DNA of 64,000 nucleotides from Hellea sp. (GTDB lineage Bacteria; Pseudomonadota; Alphaproteobacteria; Caulobacterales; Maricaulaceae): NCBI GenBank assembly GCA_020627655.1, contig JAHDGM010000002.1, positions 1 to 64,000 of the forward strand, read 5' to 3'. Shown piece by piece: positions 49,716 to 59,688 of this stretch (position 1 is its first letter; each line of letters starts with the position of its first letter). The notes under the pieces were generated by a model. It saw only the letters and a program-made list of their open reading frames with translations, ran no database searches and was not told where the DNA came from. The position numbers and the translations under genes were made by a program.

Positions 49716-50612
49716 TTAGAAATTTGTCGCTTCCCATTCTGCCAATGCTTCATCCAAGCCGCTTTGCCAATCTGGGGTTTTATACCCAAATGTCGTTTCA
49801 AATAATGTTATATCCATGACGGAATATGATGGCCGCTTTGCTGGTGTTGGATATTCAATGGAGGGGATAGGGGTTACATGCATAGTGTGGGGAAGATTGT
49901 TTACTGCTTTAGCGAAAATTGCATTGGCAAAGTCGGCCCAGCTTATCTCCGGCCCTGATCCGCTAATATGATAAGTGCCGCCTTGAAAGCTTGGTTCCTT
50001 TATGAATTTTTTCATGGTTATAAGACAGGCATCTGCAAGGTGACCTGCATAGGTTGGTCGCCCGATTTGATCTGCAACCACATTCAGCTTGTCACGAGTC
50101 TGTGCAAGACTAAGCATGGTCGTCATGAAATTTTTTCCGTGTCCGTCAAATACCCATGATGTCCGTAAAATAGCGGCGCGTATTTGGATATCCTCTATAG
50201 CTTTTTCGCCGGCGAGCTTACTGGCGCCATATGCATTTATCGGATCGGTCGAGTTTGATGGTTTTAACGGCGTTTTTCCATCACCTGGAAACACATAATC
50301 AGTTGAAATATGCACTAATGGAATGCCGCGCTCGGCGCATTCATGAGCGAATATCTTTGGGGCATCTGCGTTTACGCGCTGAGATGTATCGATATCATCT
50401 TCGGCTGCATCGACGGCCGTATAAGCGGCCGCAATTATAATACCATCACAGATCGGAAGCGACTTGGCGAAATTTTCAACTAATTTAGCCGATGTTGACA
50501 AATCGCAATCGCTACGGCCGAATGCAGATATTTTTACGCCGTGATCACCAGCTCTGGAGATTAGTGCGCGAGCTAATTGCCCGGTTTTACCGATAACCAG
50601 AACCGTTTTCAT
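49716..50612 (-). CDS. rfbD: dTDP-4-dehydrorhamnose reductase
   Basis: 'VLVIGKTGQLARALI', 'PLVHISTDYVFPGDGKTPLKPSNSTDPINAYGASKLAGEKAI', 'TYHISGSGPEISWADFANAIF'. Confidence 0.94.
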   Translation of the reverse strand: MKTVLVIGKTGQLARALISRAGDHGVKISAFGRSDCDLSTSAKLVENFAKSLPICDGIIIAAAYTAVDAAEDDIDTSQRVNADAPKIFAHECAERGIPLVHISTDYVFPGDGKTPLKPSNSTDPINAYGASKLAGEKAIEDIQIRAAILRTSWVFDGHGKNFMTTMLSLAQTRDKLNVVADQIGRPTYAGHLADACLITMKKFIKEPSFQGGTYHISGSGPEISWADFANAIFAKAVNNLPHTMHVTPIPSIEYPTPAKRPSYSVMDITLFETTFGYKTPDWQSGLDEALAEWEATNF

Positions 50613-50613
50613 A

Positions 50614-51663
50614 TCAGGCCTGAGTGCCGAGACGTTCGCCGAAAATCTTCTTCTTCATCAATGGTGCCCACCAGTCCCGGTTTTCAAGATACCAATCAAT
50701 GGTTTTCTCACAGCCTTCATTCCAGGAGATAGCGGGTTTCCATCCTAGTTCAGTTTCGATTTTAGTGGCATTGATAGCATAGCGGTAATCGTGACCGGGT
50801 CGATCAGTGACGTAGGTAATCAGGCTCTCGCAGGGCGTATTATGCAATTTGCGCTCATCAATCAGAGCGCAAATGGTTTTCACCAGCTCCAGATTAGTAC
50901 GTTCATTATTGCCGCCGATATTATAAGTTTCGCCTATGCGCCCTTTCTGGAGAACAGTCAAAAGCGCGTCGGCATGGTCGTCCACATAGAGCCAGTCACG
51001 AATGTTTTCACCAGTACCGTAAACCGGAATATCCTGCTCGTGCAGTGCTTTGAGAATGACAACTGGAATCAGTTTCTCAGGAAATTGATAAGGGCCGTAA
51101 TTATTGGAGCAATTTGTCAGGACGACCGGCAGGCCATATGTACGGTTCCAGGCGCGTACCAAATGGTCAGAGGCGGCCTTAGATGCCGAATATGGAGAGC
51201 TGGGATCATATGGGGTAGTTTCTTCAAAGGCTGGGTCTCCCACATGTAGATCACCATAAACCTCATCAGTAGAAACATGGTGGAATCTAAAGTTCTCTTT
51301 GTCTGCACTGCCAAGATTGTCCCAATGCTTTCGGGCCGCCTGTAAAAGATTAAATGTCCCGATCACATTGGTTTGAATAAAGGCGTCGGGGCCGTCAATG
51401 GAACGGTCCACATGGCTCTCAGCGGCCAAATGCATGATTGCATCAGGTTTGTGCTTTTCAAACACTGTGTTGACGGCATCGGCATTGTTAATATCGACGT
51501 GTTCAAATGCGTATTTTGGAGAACTAGCCAGCATGGCTAGATTTTCGAGGTTTGCCGCATATGTTAACTTATCAAGATTGATAACTTCGTGGCCCTGGCT
51601 AATGGCCATACGTATTACTGCCGATCCTATAAAGCCTGCGCCGCCCGTGACGAGAATTTTCAT
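50614..51663 (-). CDS. rfbB: dTDP-glucose 4,6-dehydratase
   Basis: '[17 protein letters not shown]', '[32 protein letters not shown]', '[13 protein letters not shown]', '[15 protein letters not shown]'. Confidence 0.97.
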   Translation of the reverse strand: MKILVTGGAGFIGSAVIRMAISQGHEVINLDKLTYAANLENLAMLASSPKYAFEHVDINNADAVNTVFEKHKPDAIMHLAAESHVDRSIDGPDAFIQTNVIGTFNLLQAARKHWDNLGSADKENFRFHHVSTDEVYGDLHVGDPAFEETTPYDPSSPYSASKAASDHLVRAWNRTYGLPVVLTNCSNNYGPYQFPEKLIPVVILKALHEQDIPVYGTGENIRDWLYVDDHADALLTVLQKGRIGETYNIGGNNERTNLELVKTICALIDERKLHNTPCESLITYVTDRPGHDYRYAINATKIETELGWKPAISWNEGCEKTIDWYLENRDWWAPLMKKKIFGERLGTQA

Positions 51664-52232
51664 GTATTATCCATGGGCAAGAATGGATTTTGCCAATCCG
51701 CCAATAGTGGCGCATTTTTGTCTTTGTTAGATATAATAGCCGTTTCCGTTCTTATGCCCCAATCAATAGCGAGTTCAGGGTCGTTCCATCTTATATTGCC
51801 ATCTAATTCTGAAGAGTAGTAATTGTCGACCTTATACGCAACCTCACAGTTGTCTGTTAGTGTTGCAAAGCCGTGTAAAAACCCTTGAGGCAGCCAAAGT
51901 TGAAGGCCATTATTCGCTGATAGTTTAATAGCTACATGCTGCCCGTAAGTTTTAGACGAAGGGCGTACGTCTACGGCAATATCGATAATTTCTCCGCGCG
52001 TGCATCTCACCAATTTGCCTTGGGCTAGAGGTGGTGCTTGATAATGAAGACCCCTGATGGTTCCCTTTTGCTTTGAATATGAAAAATTATCTTGGACAAA
52101 GTTTGCTTGTACGCCTGTAGTTTTTTCAAATTTGTCATACCGAAAGAGCTCGCTGAAGAAACCGCGGCTGTCATTAATGCTTGTCGGCTTGATAAGCCAT
52201 AATCCGGCTAAATTCAATTCTGTGAATTTCAT
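51660..52232 (-). CDS. rfbC: dTDP-4-dehydrorhamnose 3,5-epimerase
   Basis: '[17 protein letters not shown]', '[44 protein letters not shown]', '[10 protein letters not shown]'. Confidence 0.96.
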   Translation of the reverse strand: MKFTELNLAGLWLIKPTSINDSRGFFSELFRYDKFEKTTGVQANFVQDNFSYSKQKGTIRGLHYQAPPLAQGKLVRCTRGEIIDIAVDVRPSSKTYGQHVAIKLSANNGLQLWLPQGFLHGFATLTDNCEVAYKVDNYYSSELDGNIRWNDPELAIDWGIRTETAIISNKDKNAPLLADWQNPFLPMDNT

Positions 52233-52341
52233 GAAGGTTATCTACCATCTTAAATTTGTAACAGACATATATGAAAAGAAGTCTTGCCAATCCCGATAAC
52301 CAATTTAACAGAGTAGGTAAACTGGGGTCTAGGATATATTC

Positions 52342-53220
52342 ATGAAGCGCAAAGGCATAATTTTAGCTGGTGGTAACGGGACGCGCTTATACCCCAGCAC
52401 GGTTTCTGTATCAAAACAACTTATGCCGGTTTATGATAAGCCGATGATTTATTACCCGCTTTCAGTGCTCATGAGTGCGGGTATTCAGGATATATTGATC
52501 ATTACTACCGAGCAGGATCAAGCTGCCTTTCAGCATTTGCTCGGGGATGGACTTAAGCTGGGGATTAATATCGAGTGGACAATTCAACCTAGCCCGGACG
52601 GTATAGCACAAGCGCTTATCCTAGCCGAAGATTTCTTAAACGGTGCTCCTTGTGCTTTGATATTAGGTGACAACCTATTCTTCGGATCTGAATTTGAAGC
52701 AACTTTGGAGGCGGTGCGTGGATCAAATTTGGGCGCGACTATATTCGGTTATCATGTTAATAAACCGGAGGCCTATGGCGTGGTTGAGTTTGATAATGAT
52801 GGTAAGGTAATTTCCATCGAAGAAAAGCCTGATAATCCAAAGTCAAAATATGCTGTCACAGGGCTTTATCTGTATGATGGAAAAGCGCCTGCATATGCTA
52901 AAACCATCAAACCTTCTGGCCGAGGTGAGTTGGAGATAACAACCCTGAATCAAATTTATCTTGAACGCGGAGAACTGACCTGCGCGCTTTTGGGCTCTGG
53001 TACTTCTTGGTTGGATACGGGGACACATCGCTCTTTGTTGCAAGCAGCCCAGTTTGTAAGCGTTATGCAAGAACGACAGGGGCGTCGTATATGTTGTCCA
53101 GAGGTTATTGCATTTAAACAAGGGTGGATCTCTTCATGTGACATTAAAGCTTTAGCCAAGCCTCTTAAGAACAGTGGTTATGGTGAGTTTTTACTAAAAA
53201 TTGCTAACGAGGCAGATTAA
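52342..53220 (+). CDS. rfbA: Glucose-1-phosphate thymidylyltransferase
   Basis: 'KGIILAGGNGTRLYPSTVSVSKQLMPVYDKPMIYYPLSVLMSAGIQDILIITT', 'GDNLFFG', 'VISIEEKPDNPKSKYAVTGLYLYD'. Confidence 0.98.
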   Translation: MKRKGIILAGGNGTRLYPSTVSVSKQLMPVYDKPMIYYPLSVLMSAGIQDILIITTEQDQAAFQHLLGDGLKLGINIEWTIQPSPDGIAQALILAEDFLNGAPCALILGDNLFFGSEFEATLEAVRGSNLGATIFGYHVNKPEAYGVVEFDNDGKVISIEEKPDNPKSKYAVTGLYLYDGKAPAYAKTIKPSGRGELEITTLNQIYLERGELTCALLGSGTSWLDTGTHRSLLQAAQFVSVMQERQGRRICCPEVIAFKQGWISSCDIKALAKPLKNSGYGEFLLKIANEAD

Positions 53221-53277
53221 TCTGTTTAATCAGAGTTGTCGCGAGCTCAGTTTTTCTTAGGCGCTTAAGGAGATGAA

Positions 53278-54414
53278 ATGATCGATCCACCTTTTTCTAT
53301 CAAAGCTGATGGTCGTCTGTCCGATGTCGTGGACGCGTTTAAGGCAAACTTCGCAGATGGACTTGAGAATGGTGCAAGTGTCTATGCCATTCAAGATGGT
53401 GATGTCATCCTTGATCTTAAAGGCGGTTGGGCGAATAGAGAGGAAACAGTACCAATAGGTGATGATCACCTTTTTTCTATATATTCATCGGGTAAAGCTG
53501 CGGCTGCAATAGTGATTGCCTATCTGGCGGATCAGGATAAGCTGGGATATGATCAATTGGTTGCTTCTATCTGGCCGGAATTTGCTGCCGAAGGTAAAGA
53601 GGATCTGACTGTAGGGCAGGTCATGTCACATCAGCACGGCTTATCGGGAATAACCAGCCCGGATTGGTCTGCAGAATCCTGGTATGATTGGGATAAAACA
53701 TGCGGAGAACTTGCAGCGCAAAAACCTATTTTTGAACCGGGAAGCTCAAGCGGTTATTCGCCAGTGACTTATGGTTTTTTGGCTGGTGAGATTGCCCGCC
53801 GGGCGGATGAATATGGCCGCCATCTAGGTGATATCCTGCGGCAGGATATATGCGGTCCACATAGTCTGGACGTTTGGCTGGGTTTACCCGAGAGCGAGCA
53901 TTACCGCTGTACTCATATGCATAAGCCTCGTCGCATGGCTCATTTCGGAGAGATCACACCTGCAACACGCGCGGCTTTTTTAGAGAAATGGTCTTCGCCA
54001 GGGGCAACTGGTGTTAGTCAGTGGCGCAGCGCGCAAATGGCGGGGTCCAATTGTCAGGCAACTGCTGAGGCTATGGCCCGGCTCATGCAGGTTTTCATTG
54101 ACGGTACGATTGAGGGTTCGGTTTTTTTGGCTGAAGACATGACAGAAAAATTGCGCGCTCTACGCATATCGGGTCAAGATCAAGTTTTACCGTTTGAACT
54201 GAATATCGCCGCTGGAGTCATGCTCAATTATCCGAATTTTTTCTATGGCCCCAATCCAAATACTATAGGTCATAGCGGTTGGGGCGGCTCCTGCGTGTTT
54301 GCTGATCCTGATGCGGGCCTTACTTTTTGCTATGCCATGACTCGGCAGGATAACTCGCTTATGGGTGATCCGAGGCCTTTGCGTATTATCGAAGCTTTAT
54401 ATGAAAGTTTGTGA
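53278..54414 (+). CDS. Serine hydrolase / beta-lactamase-fold (class C-like esterase) protein
   Basis: SxxK-type 'YSSGKAAAAIVIAYLADQ', 'VGQVMSHQHGLSGI', 'GYSPVTYGFLAGEIARR', 'HSGWGGSCVFADPDAGLTFCY'. Confidence 0.88.
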   Translation: MIDPPFSIKADGRLSDVVDAFKANFADGLENGASVYAIQDGDVILDLKGGWANREETVPIGDDHLFSIYSSGKAAAAIVIAYLADQDKLGYDQLVASIWPEFAAEGKEDLTVGQVMSHQHGLSGITSPDWSAESWYDWDKTCGELAAQKPIFEPGSSSGYSPVTYGFLAGEIARRADEYGRHLGDILRQDICGPHSLDVWLGLPESEHYRCTHMHKPRRMAHFGEITPATRAAFLEKWSSPGATGVSQWRSAQMAGSNCQATAEAMARLMQVFIDGTIEGSVFLAEDMTEKLRALRISGQDQVLPFELNIAAGVMLNYPNFFYGPNPNTIGHSGWGGSCVFADPDAGLTFCYAMTRQDNSLMGDPRPLRIIEALYESL

Positions 54415-54583
54415 CGCCGAAATAGGTTAATTCGGGCGAAATAACCTCTAAAACCGATGAAAATGTAGGTTTTTGCCTGCTTTTCCCTTGCCCTTTACGG
54501 ATTGGACCCCTACAAGCCGCTCCATAAATGAGGCCCTTGTGGGCCTTTATTTATTAATCCAAATTAGAAAGTAGTTGATTTAC

Positions 54584-54820
54584 ATGATCGAGATCTACGT
54601 CCGTCAAAATAATGTTGACCAGGCTCTTCGAGCTTTGAAGAAGAAACTTCAAAACGAAGGCGTATTGCGCGAAATGAAAGCGCGTAAGCATTATGAAAAA
54701 CCATCTGAAAAGCGTGTTCGGGAAAAAGCAGAAGCTATTCGTCGTGCCCGTAAGTTAGCGCGTAAGCGCGCTCAGATCGAAGGACTTATTCCATCGAAAA
54801 AACGTAAGCCGCGCCGCTAG
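54584..54820 (+). CDS. rpsU: 30S ribosomal protein S21
   Basis: '[62 protein letters not shown]'; start at ATG 54584. Confidence 0.98.
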   Translation: MIEIYVRQNNVDQALRALKKKLQNEGVLREMKARKHYEKPSEKRVREKAEAIRRARKLARKRAQIEGLIPSKKRKPRR

Positions 54821-54841
54821 GCCGACCTACAAAATCAAATT

Positions 54842-54875
54842 AAGGCCGTTCTGATCTTTCAGGGCGGCTTTTTAT
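54842..54875 (+). terminator. Intrinsic terminator after rpsU
   Basis: AAGGCCGTTCTGA-tctt-TCAGGGCGGCTTTTT with G-U pairs allowed. Confidence 0.75.
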
Positions 54876-54882
54876 TTGAATA

Positions 54883-55830
54883 TTAAAACGCCTCAATAAA
54901 GGCATCGATGAAGCGATCCACATCACGCTCAGGCAAGGCATTTATGCCGGCGGCTGCGGCACGCCCTCCTCCCGTTTCAAATTGCAGGCAAAGCGTATCG
55001 GCGCCGGTTCGGTTAGTGAGGGGGGCGCGGACGGAAACCAGGTAATTATCTCCGGTGCGAGTGAGAATGGCGTGCGCCCGGTTCGGGTTTTCCTGCGCGA
55101 GCTTGTTGCCATAAACGCCGGAAATGCGCCGTGAGCTGGCAGCGTCAGGGAGTTCCAGAATAAGACCTGTGGGGCTTTCATCCAAAACTTTCGCCGTCTT
55201 GGCTGCATGCAGATCAGCTTCGTAACCATTATTTAACTTGTCATAAACTGTAGGCGAGCCCCCAAGAAAATCTATGGGGGTATCATAGTGAGCAAGGGCC
55301 CGGTAAAGATCCGCTGGGTGAAAATGCAGATCCGATATGTCAGTGCCATATCCATTATAATTGACGAGCATGCCGAGACGTTCCAGCTGTTCCAGCGGCA
55401 GATCAAGTCCGGTGGCATTGGCGGTTGCAATTTTAGGAAAATTATCACCAAAGGCAGCTGTTACGGCCCAGGCGCGATAAGCGCCCTCAAGACAACTATC
55501 GATAATCAGGGCTGTACAGATTTCGGGCGACGTATCAATGGCAGCGTGAAGATTAGGGTGCCGGGGCATATCACCGGCATTGTGATGATCGGCGTAAAAT
55601 ACGGACGCGCCGTTTCTAAGGATACGGTTCAGGTCATCAATGTTTGAGCGCATGGAAATATCCAGCACAGTGACATGATCTCCGGCCCCGGCATTGACCC
55701 GGTTCAGCAGATTAATATCTCGCTTGCGGCCAGTGATTAACTGGGCATCAGGCCGTGGGTCTGCCCGGCGCATTTGCACCAAAGAGATAATGCCATCCGC
55801 ATCGCCATTAAATACGTCGAAACTTGCCAC
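54883..55830 (-). CDS. DHH/DHHA1-type phosphoesterase-like protein
   Basis: 'FDVFNGDADGIISLVQ' (DxDG-like), 'FYADHHNAG' (DHH), C-term 'LQFETGGGRAAAAGINALP'; abuts cysNC. Confidence 0.82.
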   Translation of the reverse strand: MASFDVFNGDADGIISLVQMRRADPRPDAQLITGRKRDINLLNRVNAGAGDHVTVLDISMRSNIDDLNRILRNGASVFYADHHNAGDMPRHPNLHAAIDTSPEICTALIIDSCLEGAYRAWAVTAAFGDNFPKIATANATGLDLPLEQLERLGMLVNYNGYGTDISDLHFHPADLYRALAHYDTPIDFLGGSPTVYDKLNNGYEADLHAAKTAKVLDESPTGLILELPDAASSRRISGVYGNKLAQENPNRAHAILTRTGDNYLVSVRAPLTNRTGADTLCLQFETGGGRAAAAGINALPERDVDRFIDAFIEAF

Positions 55831-57740
55831 TATGAAGTGCCTTCCAGATAGCCGTTCTCAGTCAGATAGGCGACGATTTGCTCGGCGGCTTCATCGGCGC
55901 TCATATGGACTGTATTGATCGTAATTTCCGGATTTTCGGGTTCTTGATACTCAGAGTCAATGCCGGTGAAATTTTTGATCAGTCCCGCGCGGGCTTTGGC
56001 ATAAAGGCCTTTGACGTCGCGCTGCTCGGCCACTTCGAGCGGTGTGTTCACATATATCTCGATAAACTCACCATCATCTTGCAGTTCACGCGCCATAAGG
56101 CGTTCTGCACTATAAGGGGAAATGAAAGAGGTCAGAGTAATCAGGCCAGCATCCACCATTAACTTGCCGACTTCGGCAATGCGGCGAATATTTTCAATCC
56201 GGTCAGCTTTGGTAAAGCCAAGATCGTTATTCAGCCCGTGGCGAACATTATCGCCGTCCAGCGTATAGGTGTGACGGCCCAAATCGAGCAGGCGCTTTTC
56301 CACCAGATTGGCTATGGTGGATTTTCCACTGCCTGACAGACCGGTGAACCAGAGCATGACCGGTTTTTGGTTCTTTTGCGCGGCCCGAATCTGTTTAGAA
56401 ACGTCCAGATCTTGCCAATGTACGTTTTTGGCCCGGCGCAGAGCAAAATCCAGCATGCCGACGCCAACGGTTTCATTGCTTGCCCGATCGATTATAATGA
56501 AATTGCCCGTCTTGCGATTGTCTTGATAGGGATCAAAGGCAATGGGCGCGCCGGTATTAATGGTGCAAACGCCAATTTCGTTCAAACCCAATGTCTTAAC
56601 CGCGGTCTCGGATAGATCGTTGACGTCCACACGATATTTAATATTGGTAATACTGGCAGGCACGGTTTTATTGGCCGTTTTGATCAGATATTGCCGTCCC
56701 GGAAACAGTTCTTTTTCCGTCATCCACAAGATATGCGCCTGAAACTGATCAGCCTGCTCACAGGGACTGTCCGTTCGGCAGATGATGTCGCCGCGAGAAA
56801 TATCAATTTCGTCTTTGAGGGTCAGGGTGATCGCCATATCTTCGCGGGCCCGATCAAGCTCCCCGTCATAAGTGACAATGGATTTTACTTTGGAGCGTTT
56901 GCCAGATGGCACGACCATGACTTCATCGCCCACATTAATGATGCCGGAGGCAATAGTGCCTGAAAAACCCCGAAAGTCGAGATTAGGCCGGTTTACCCAC
57001 TGAACGGGTAGGCGAAATGGCCGTTCCAGGTCAGCACTATCGACATCTACATCTTCGAGATACTTTAAAAGATGCGGACCGCGATACCAATTGGCGCGTT
57101 CTGATGCCCGCGTGACGTTATCACCATCGAGGGCTGACATGGGGATACAGGTAATATCGTTAAAGCCGAGATCTTTAGCAAAATCACGAAAGTCATATTC
57201 AATGTCGTTAAAGACCTTTTGGTCAAAGTCGACCAGATCCATTTTATTAATGGCGCAGACCACATGTTTGATACCAAGAAGCGAGGCTATAAAGGCGTGG
57301 CGACGTGTCTGGACCTGTACGCCGTGACGACAATCAATGAGCAGGATTGCCGCGTCCGCAGTTGAGGCGCCAGTGGCCATATTGCGGGTGTATTGTTCAT
57401 GTCCGGGCGTATCGGCGACGATGAACTTGCGTTTATCGGTAGAGAAAAAACGGTAGGCGACATCAATGGTGATACCCTGTTCGCGCTCGGCGGCAAGGCC
57501 GTCAACCAACAAGGCGAGGTCGACTTTATCACCCTGGGTTCCAGATTTTTTACTGTCTTTTTCTATAGCGGCGAGCTGGTCTTCATAGATCAGCTTTGAA
57601 TCATATAATAGCCGTCCAATGAGGGTGGACTTTCCGTCATCAACAGAACCGCAAGTAATAAAGCGTAAAAAGCTCTTATTCTCTTGCGCGTCCAGATAGG
57701 CAATGATGTCTTCTGCAATAAGTGAATCGAGATGACTCAT
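55830..57740 (-). CDS. cysNC: Bifunctional sulfate adenylyltransferase subunit 1 / adenylylsulfate kinase (CysN-CysC)
   Basis: 'ITCGSVDDGKSTLIGRLLYDSK', 'ADTPGHEQYTRNMATGASTADAAILLID', and C-term APS kinase 'WFTGLSGSGKSTIANLVEKRLL..YTLDGDNVRHGLNNDLGF'. Confidence 0.97.
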   Translation of the reverse strand: MSHLDSLIAEDIIAYLDAQENKSFLRFITCGSVDDGKSTLIGRLLYDSKLIYEDQLAAIEKDSKKSGTQGDKVDLALLVDGLAAEREQGITIDVAYRFFSTDKRKFIVADTPGHEQYTRNMATGASTADAAILLIDCRHGVQVQTRRHAFIASLLGIKHVVCAINKMDLVDFDQKVFNDIEYDFRDFAKDLGFNDITCIPMSALDGDNVTRASERANWYRGPHLLKYLEDVDVDSADLERPFRLPVQWVNRPNLDFRGFSGTIASGIINVGDEVMVVPSGKRSKVKSIVTYDGELDRAREDMAITLTLKDEIDISRGDIICRTDSPCEQADQFQAHILWMTEKELFPGRQYLIKTANKTVPASITNIKYRVDVNDLSETAVKTLGLNEIGVCTINTGAPIAFDPYQDNRKTGNFIIIDRASNETVGVGMLDFALRRAKNVHWQDLDVSKQIRAAQKNQKPVMLWFTGLSGSGKSTIANLVEKRLLDLGRHTYTLDGDNVRHGLNNDLGFTKADRIENIRRIAEVGKLMVDAGLITLTSFISPYSAERLMARELQDDGEFIEIYVNTPLEVAEQRDVKGLYAKARAGLIKNFTGIDSEYQEPENPEITINTVHMSADEAAEQIVAYLTENGYLEGTS

Positions 57741-58843
57741 TAGAAATACCCCTCTGCTTTTTTCTGCTCCATTGACGCGCCGGCATCCGAGTCGATCACT
57801 CGGCCCTGACGCTCGGACGTAGTGGTTAAAAGCATTTCCTGAATAACTTCTGGCAGGGTAGTAGCCTCGCTCTCAACAGCGCCGGTCAGAGGGTAACAGC
57901 CCAGCGTTCTAAAGCGCACCATTTTTTCCATTGGCGTCTCGCCGGGGTTCAGGGGCAGTCGGTCATCATCGACCAGGATCAGCACACCATCGCGCTCAAC
58001 AACCGGGCGCTTTTTGGATAGATATAGGGATGGGATTTGGATCTTTTCCTTATAAATATATTGCCAAATATCGAGCTCAGTCCAATTGGACAGAGGGAAG
58101 ACTCGCATGCTTTGACCCTTTTGAACCCGTGTGTTGTAAATATTCCAAAGTTCGGGGCGCTGATTTTTAGCGTCCCAGCGATGGTTTTCATTGCGAAATG
58201 AAAAGATGCGTTCTTTGGCGCGGGATTTTTCTTCGTCCCGGCGCGCGCCGCCAAAAGCTGCGTCAAAACGGTGTTTATCCAGTGCCTGTTTCAGGCCCTG
58301 TGTTTTCATAATGTCTGTGTGAACTGCAGAGCCATGTGAGAACGGCCCCACATTATCGGCTTTACCTTCCGGGTTAATGTGGACGATCAAATCCATGCCG
58401 ACTTCTTTGGCTCGGCGATTGCGGAAAGTAATCATTTCAGAAAACTTCCACATGGTATCTACATGCATCAGCGGGAAGGGCGGCCTGGATGGATAAAACG
58501 CCTTTTCGGCCAAATGCAGCATGACCGAGCTATCCTTGCCTACGGAGTATAACATGACCGGGTTTTCGCACTCAGCGGCCACTTCGCGCATGATATGAAT
58601 AGCTTCGGCTTCAAGGCGCTGAAGATGAGTGAGGTTCAGGGAGGCGTTGACATCGGCTTCGGCCTCGAGCTTTTTAAGGGCGCCCATGGCGTTTTCATAA
58701 GTCTTGAGCGTCACCTGTCCGCCATCTTTGAGGCGGGTTAGGCCTTTACCGTCGTTTAAAATTTTCCGTGATATGGTCGAAAGCGATTGTCCGCTCGTTT
58801 CGGCGAGTTGCTCTGCCCGTGTCACCAGATCCTTAATATCCAT
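57740..58843 (-). CDS. cysD: Sulfate adenylyltransferase subunit 2 with an N-terminal HTH-like extension
   Basis: Core '[48 protein letters not shown]'; about 66 aa N-terminal extension '[59 protein letters not shown]'. Confidence 0.95.
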   Translation of the reverse strand: MDIKDLVTRAEQLAETSGQSLSTISRKILNDGKGLTRLKDGGQVTLKTYENAMGALKKLEAEADVNASLNLTHLQRLEAEAIHIMREVAAECENPVMLYSVGKDSSVMLHLAEKAFYPSRPPFPLMHVDTMWKFSEMITFRNRRAKEVGMDLIVHINPEGKADNVGPFSHGSAVHTDIMKTQGLKQALDKHRFDAAFGGARRDEEKSRAKERIFSFRNENHRWDAKNQRPELWNIYNTRVQKGQSMRVFPLSNWTELDIWQYIYKEKIQIPSLYLSKKRPVVERDGVLILVDDDRLPLNPGETPMEKMVRFRTLGCYPLTGAVESEATTLPEVIQEMLLTTTSERQGRVIDSDAGASMEQKKAEGYF

Positions 58844-58886
58844 ATTTTGGCCTCAAATACCGAAAAAACCGTAGGCGGTGATTTTA

Positions 58887-58902
58887 GTGGGAAAAATCCC
58901 AC
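58887..58902. promoter_or_regulatory. Palindrome upstream of cysD, copy 1
   Basis: GTGGGA-AAAA-TCCCAC. Confidence 0.5.
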
Positions 58903-58977
58903 GATGAGTGAATTTAGTGTCAGTTAGTGTATTTTATCTGAGAAGTGAAGCTAAAATATGAAATTTTAGCAAAATTT

Positions 58978-58993
58978 GTGGGAATTGTCCCGC
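58978..58993. promoter_or_regulatory. Palindrome upstream of cysD, copy 2
   Basis: GTGGGA-ATTG-TCCCGC, same half-site and spacing as copy 1, 91 bp away. Confidence 0.5.
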
Positions 58994-59069
58994 GAACGTT
59001 TGTGGTTGTTTGTTATAGCGGGTCATCTGGAGAGGTTTCTTGCCTGTGCGAAGTGAGCGGAGGGTAAGT

Positions 59070-59582
59070 TTAAACCTCAAACCCCTTCGCATAGCGAACC
59101 TCACCCTTCGGCGTATGATCTCCAAAGCTTAACCATTGCACATATTCTTGCGGTATGTCGCCATAAGTTAGGCCGCCGGAGCGAAATCCAAATCTGCTAT
59201 AATAATCCGGATTGCCGATCAGTACGCAGCCATTGGCGTCTAAATTTTTAAGGCGGGACAGGCCAGCACGGATGAGGGCGCTGCCGATATTCAGCTCCTT
59301 TTGGCCCCGTTGCCAATCCGGGGCGACAGAGACCGGGCCTAGTCCATACCAGTTTTTCATACCTTTAATTTCCACCGGAGAGAAAGTGATCTGTCCAATG
59401 ATAATACCGTCTGCCTCAGCTACCAAAGAAAGCGTCAAATCCCCATGGTTGCGCAGCGCATTAATAATATGGGGTTCCGCCCCGTCACTAAAGGGCATGT
59501 TCGCAAAAGCCGCTTTAGTGAGCGCGAAGATAGCGTCTATATCGCCTGACTCTTTATCAGGATTTTCATGACGGATAATCAT
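59070..59582 (-). CDS. GNAT family N-acetyltransferase
   Basis: 'LVAEADGIIIGQITFSPV', 'LGPVSVAPDWQRGQKELNIGSALIRAGLSRL', 'CVLIGNPDYYSRFGF'. Confidence 0.93.
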   Translation of the reverse strand: MIIRHENPDKESGDIDAIFALTKAAFANMPFSDGAEPHIINALRNHGDLTLSLVAEADGIIIGQITFSPVEIKGMKNWYGLGPVSVAPDWQRGQKELNIGSALIRAGLSRLKNLDANGCVLIGNPDYYSRFGFRSGGLTYGDIPQEYVQWLSFGDHTPKGEVRYAKGFEV

Positions 59583-59688
59583 GGAATAATGCTATATGAG
59601 GATTGCGGTTTTGGATAGGAATTTACCGAAGTTTCTTGAACTAATGACCATCTATTCTCAGATATAACTAGCATAAAGGAGATATGAT

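Noticed and set aside
53278-54414. Class C beta-lactamase resistance gene
   Set aside because: SxxK and related motifs fit the broad serine-hydrolase/esterase group; nothing indicates beta-lactam hydrolysis specifically.
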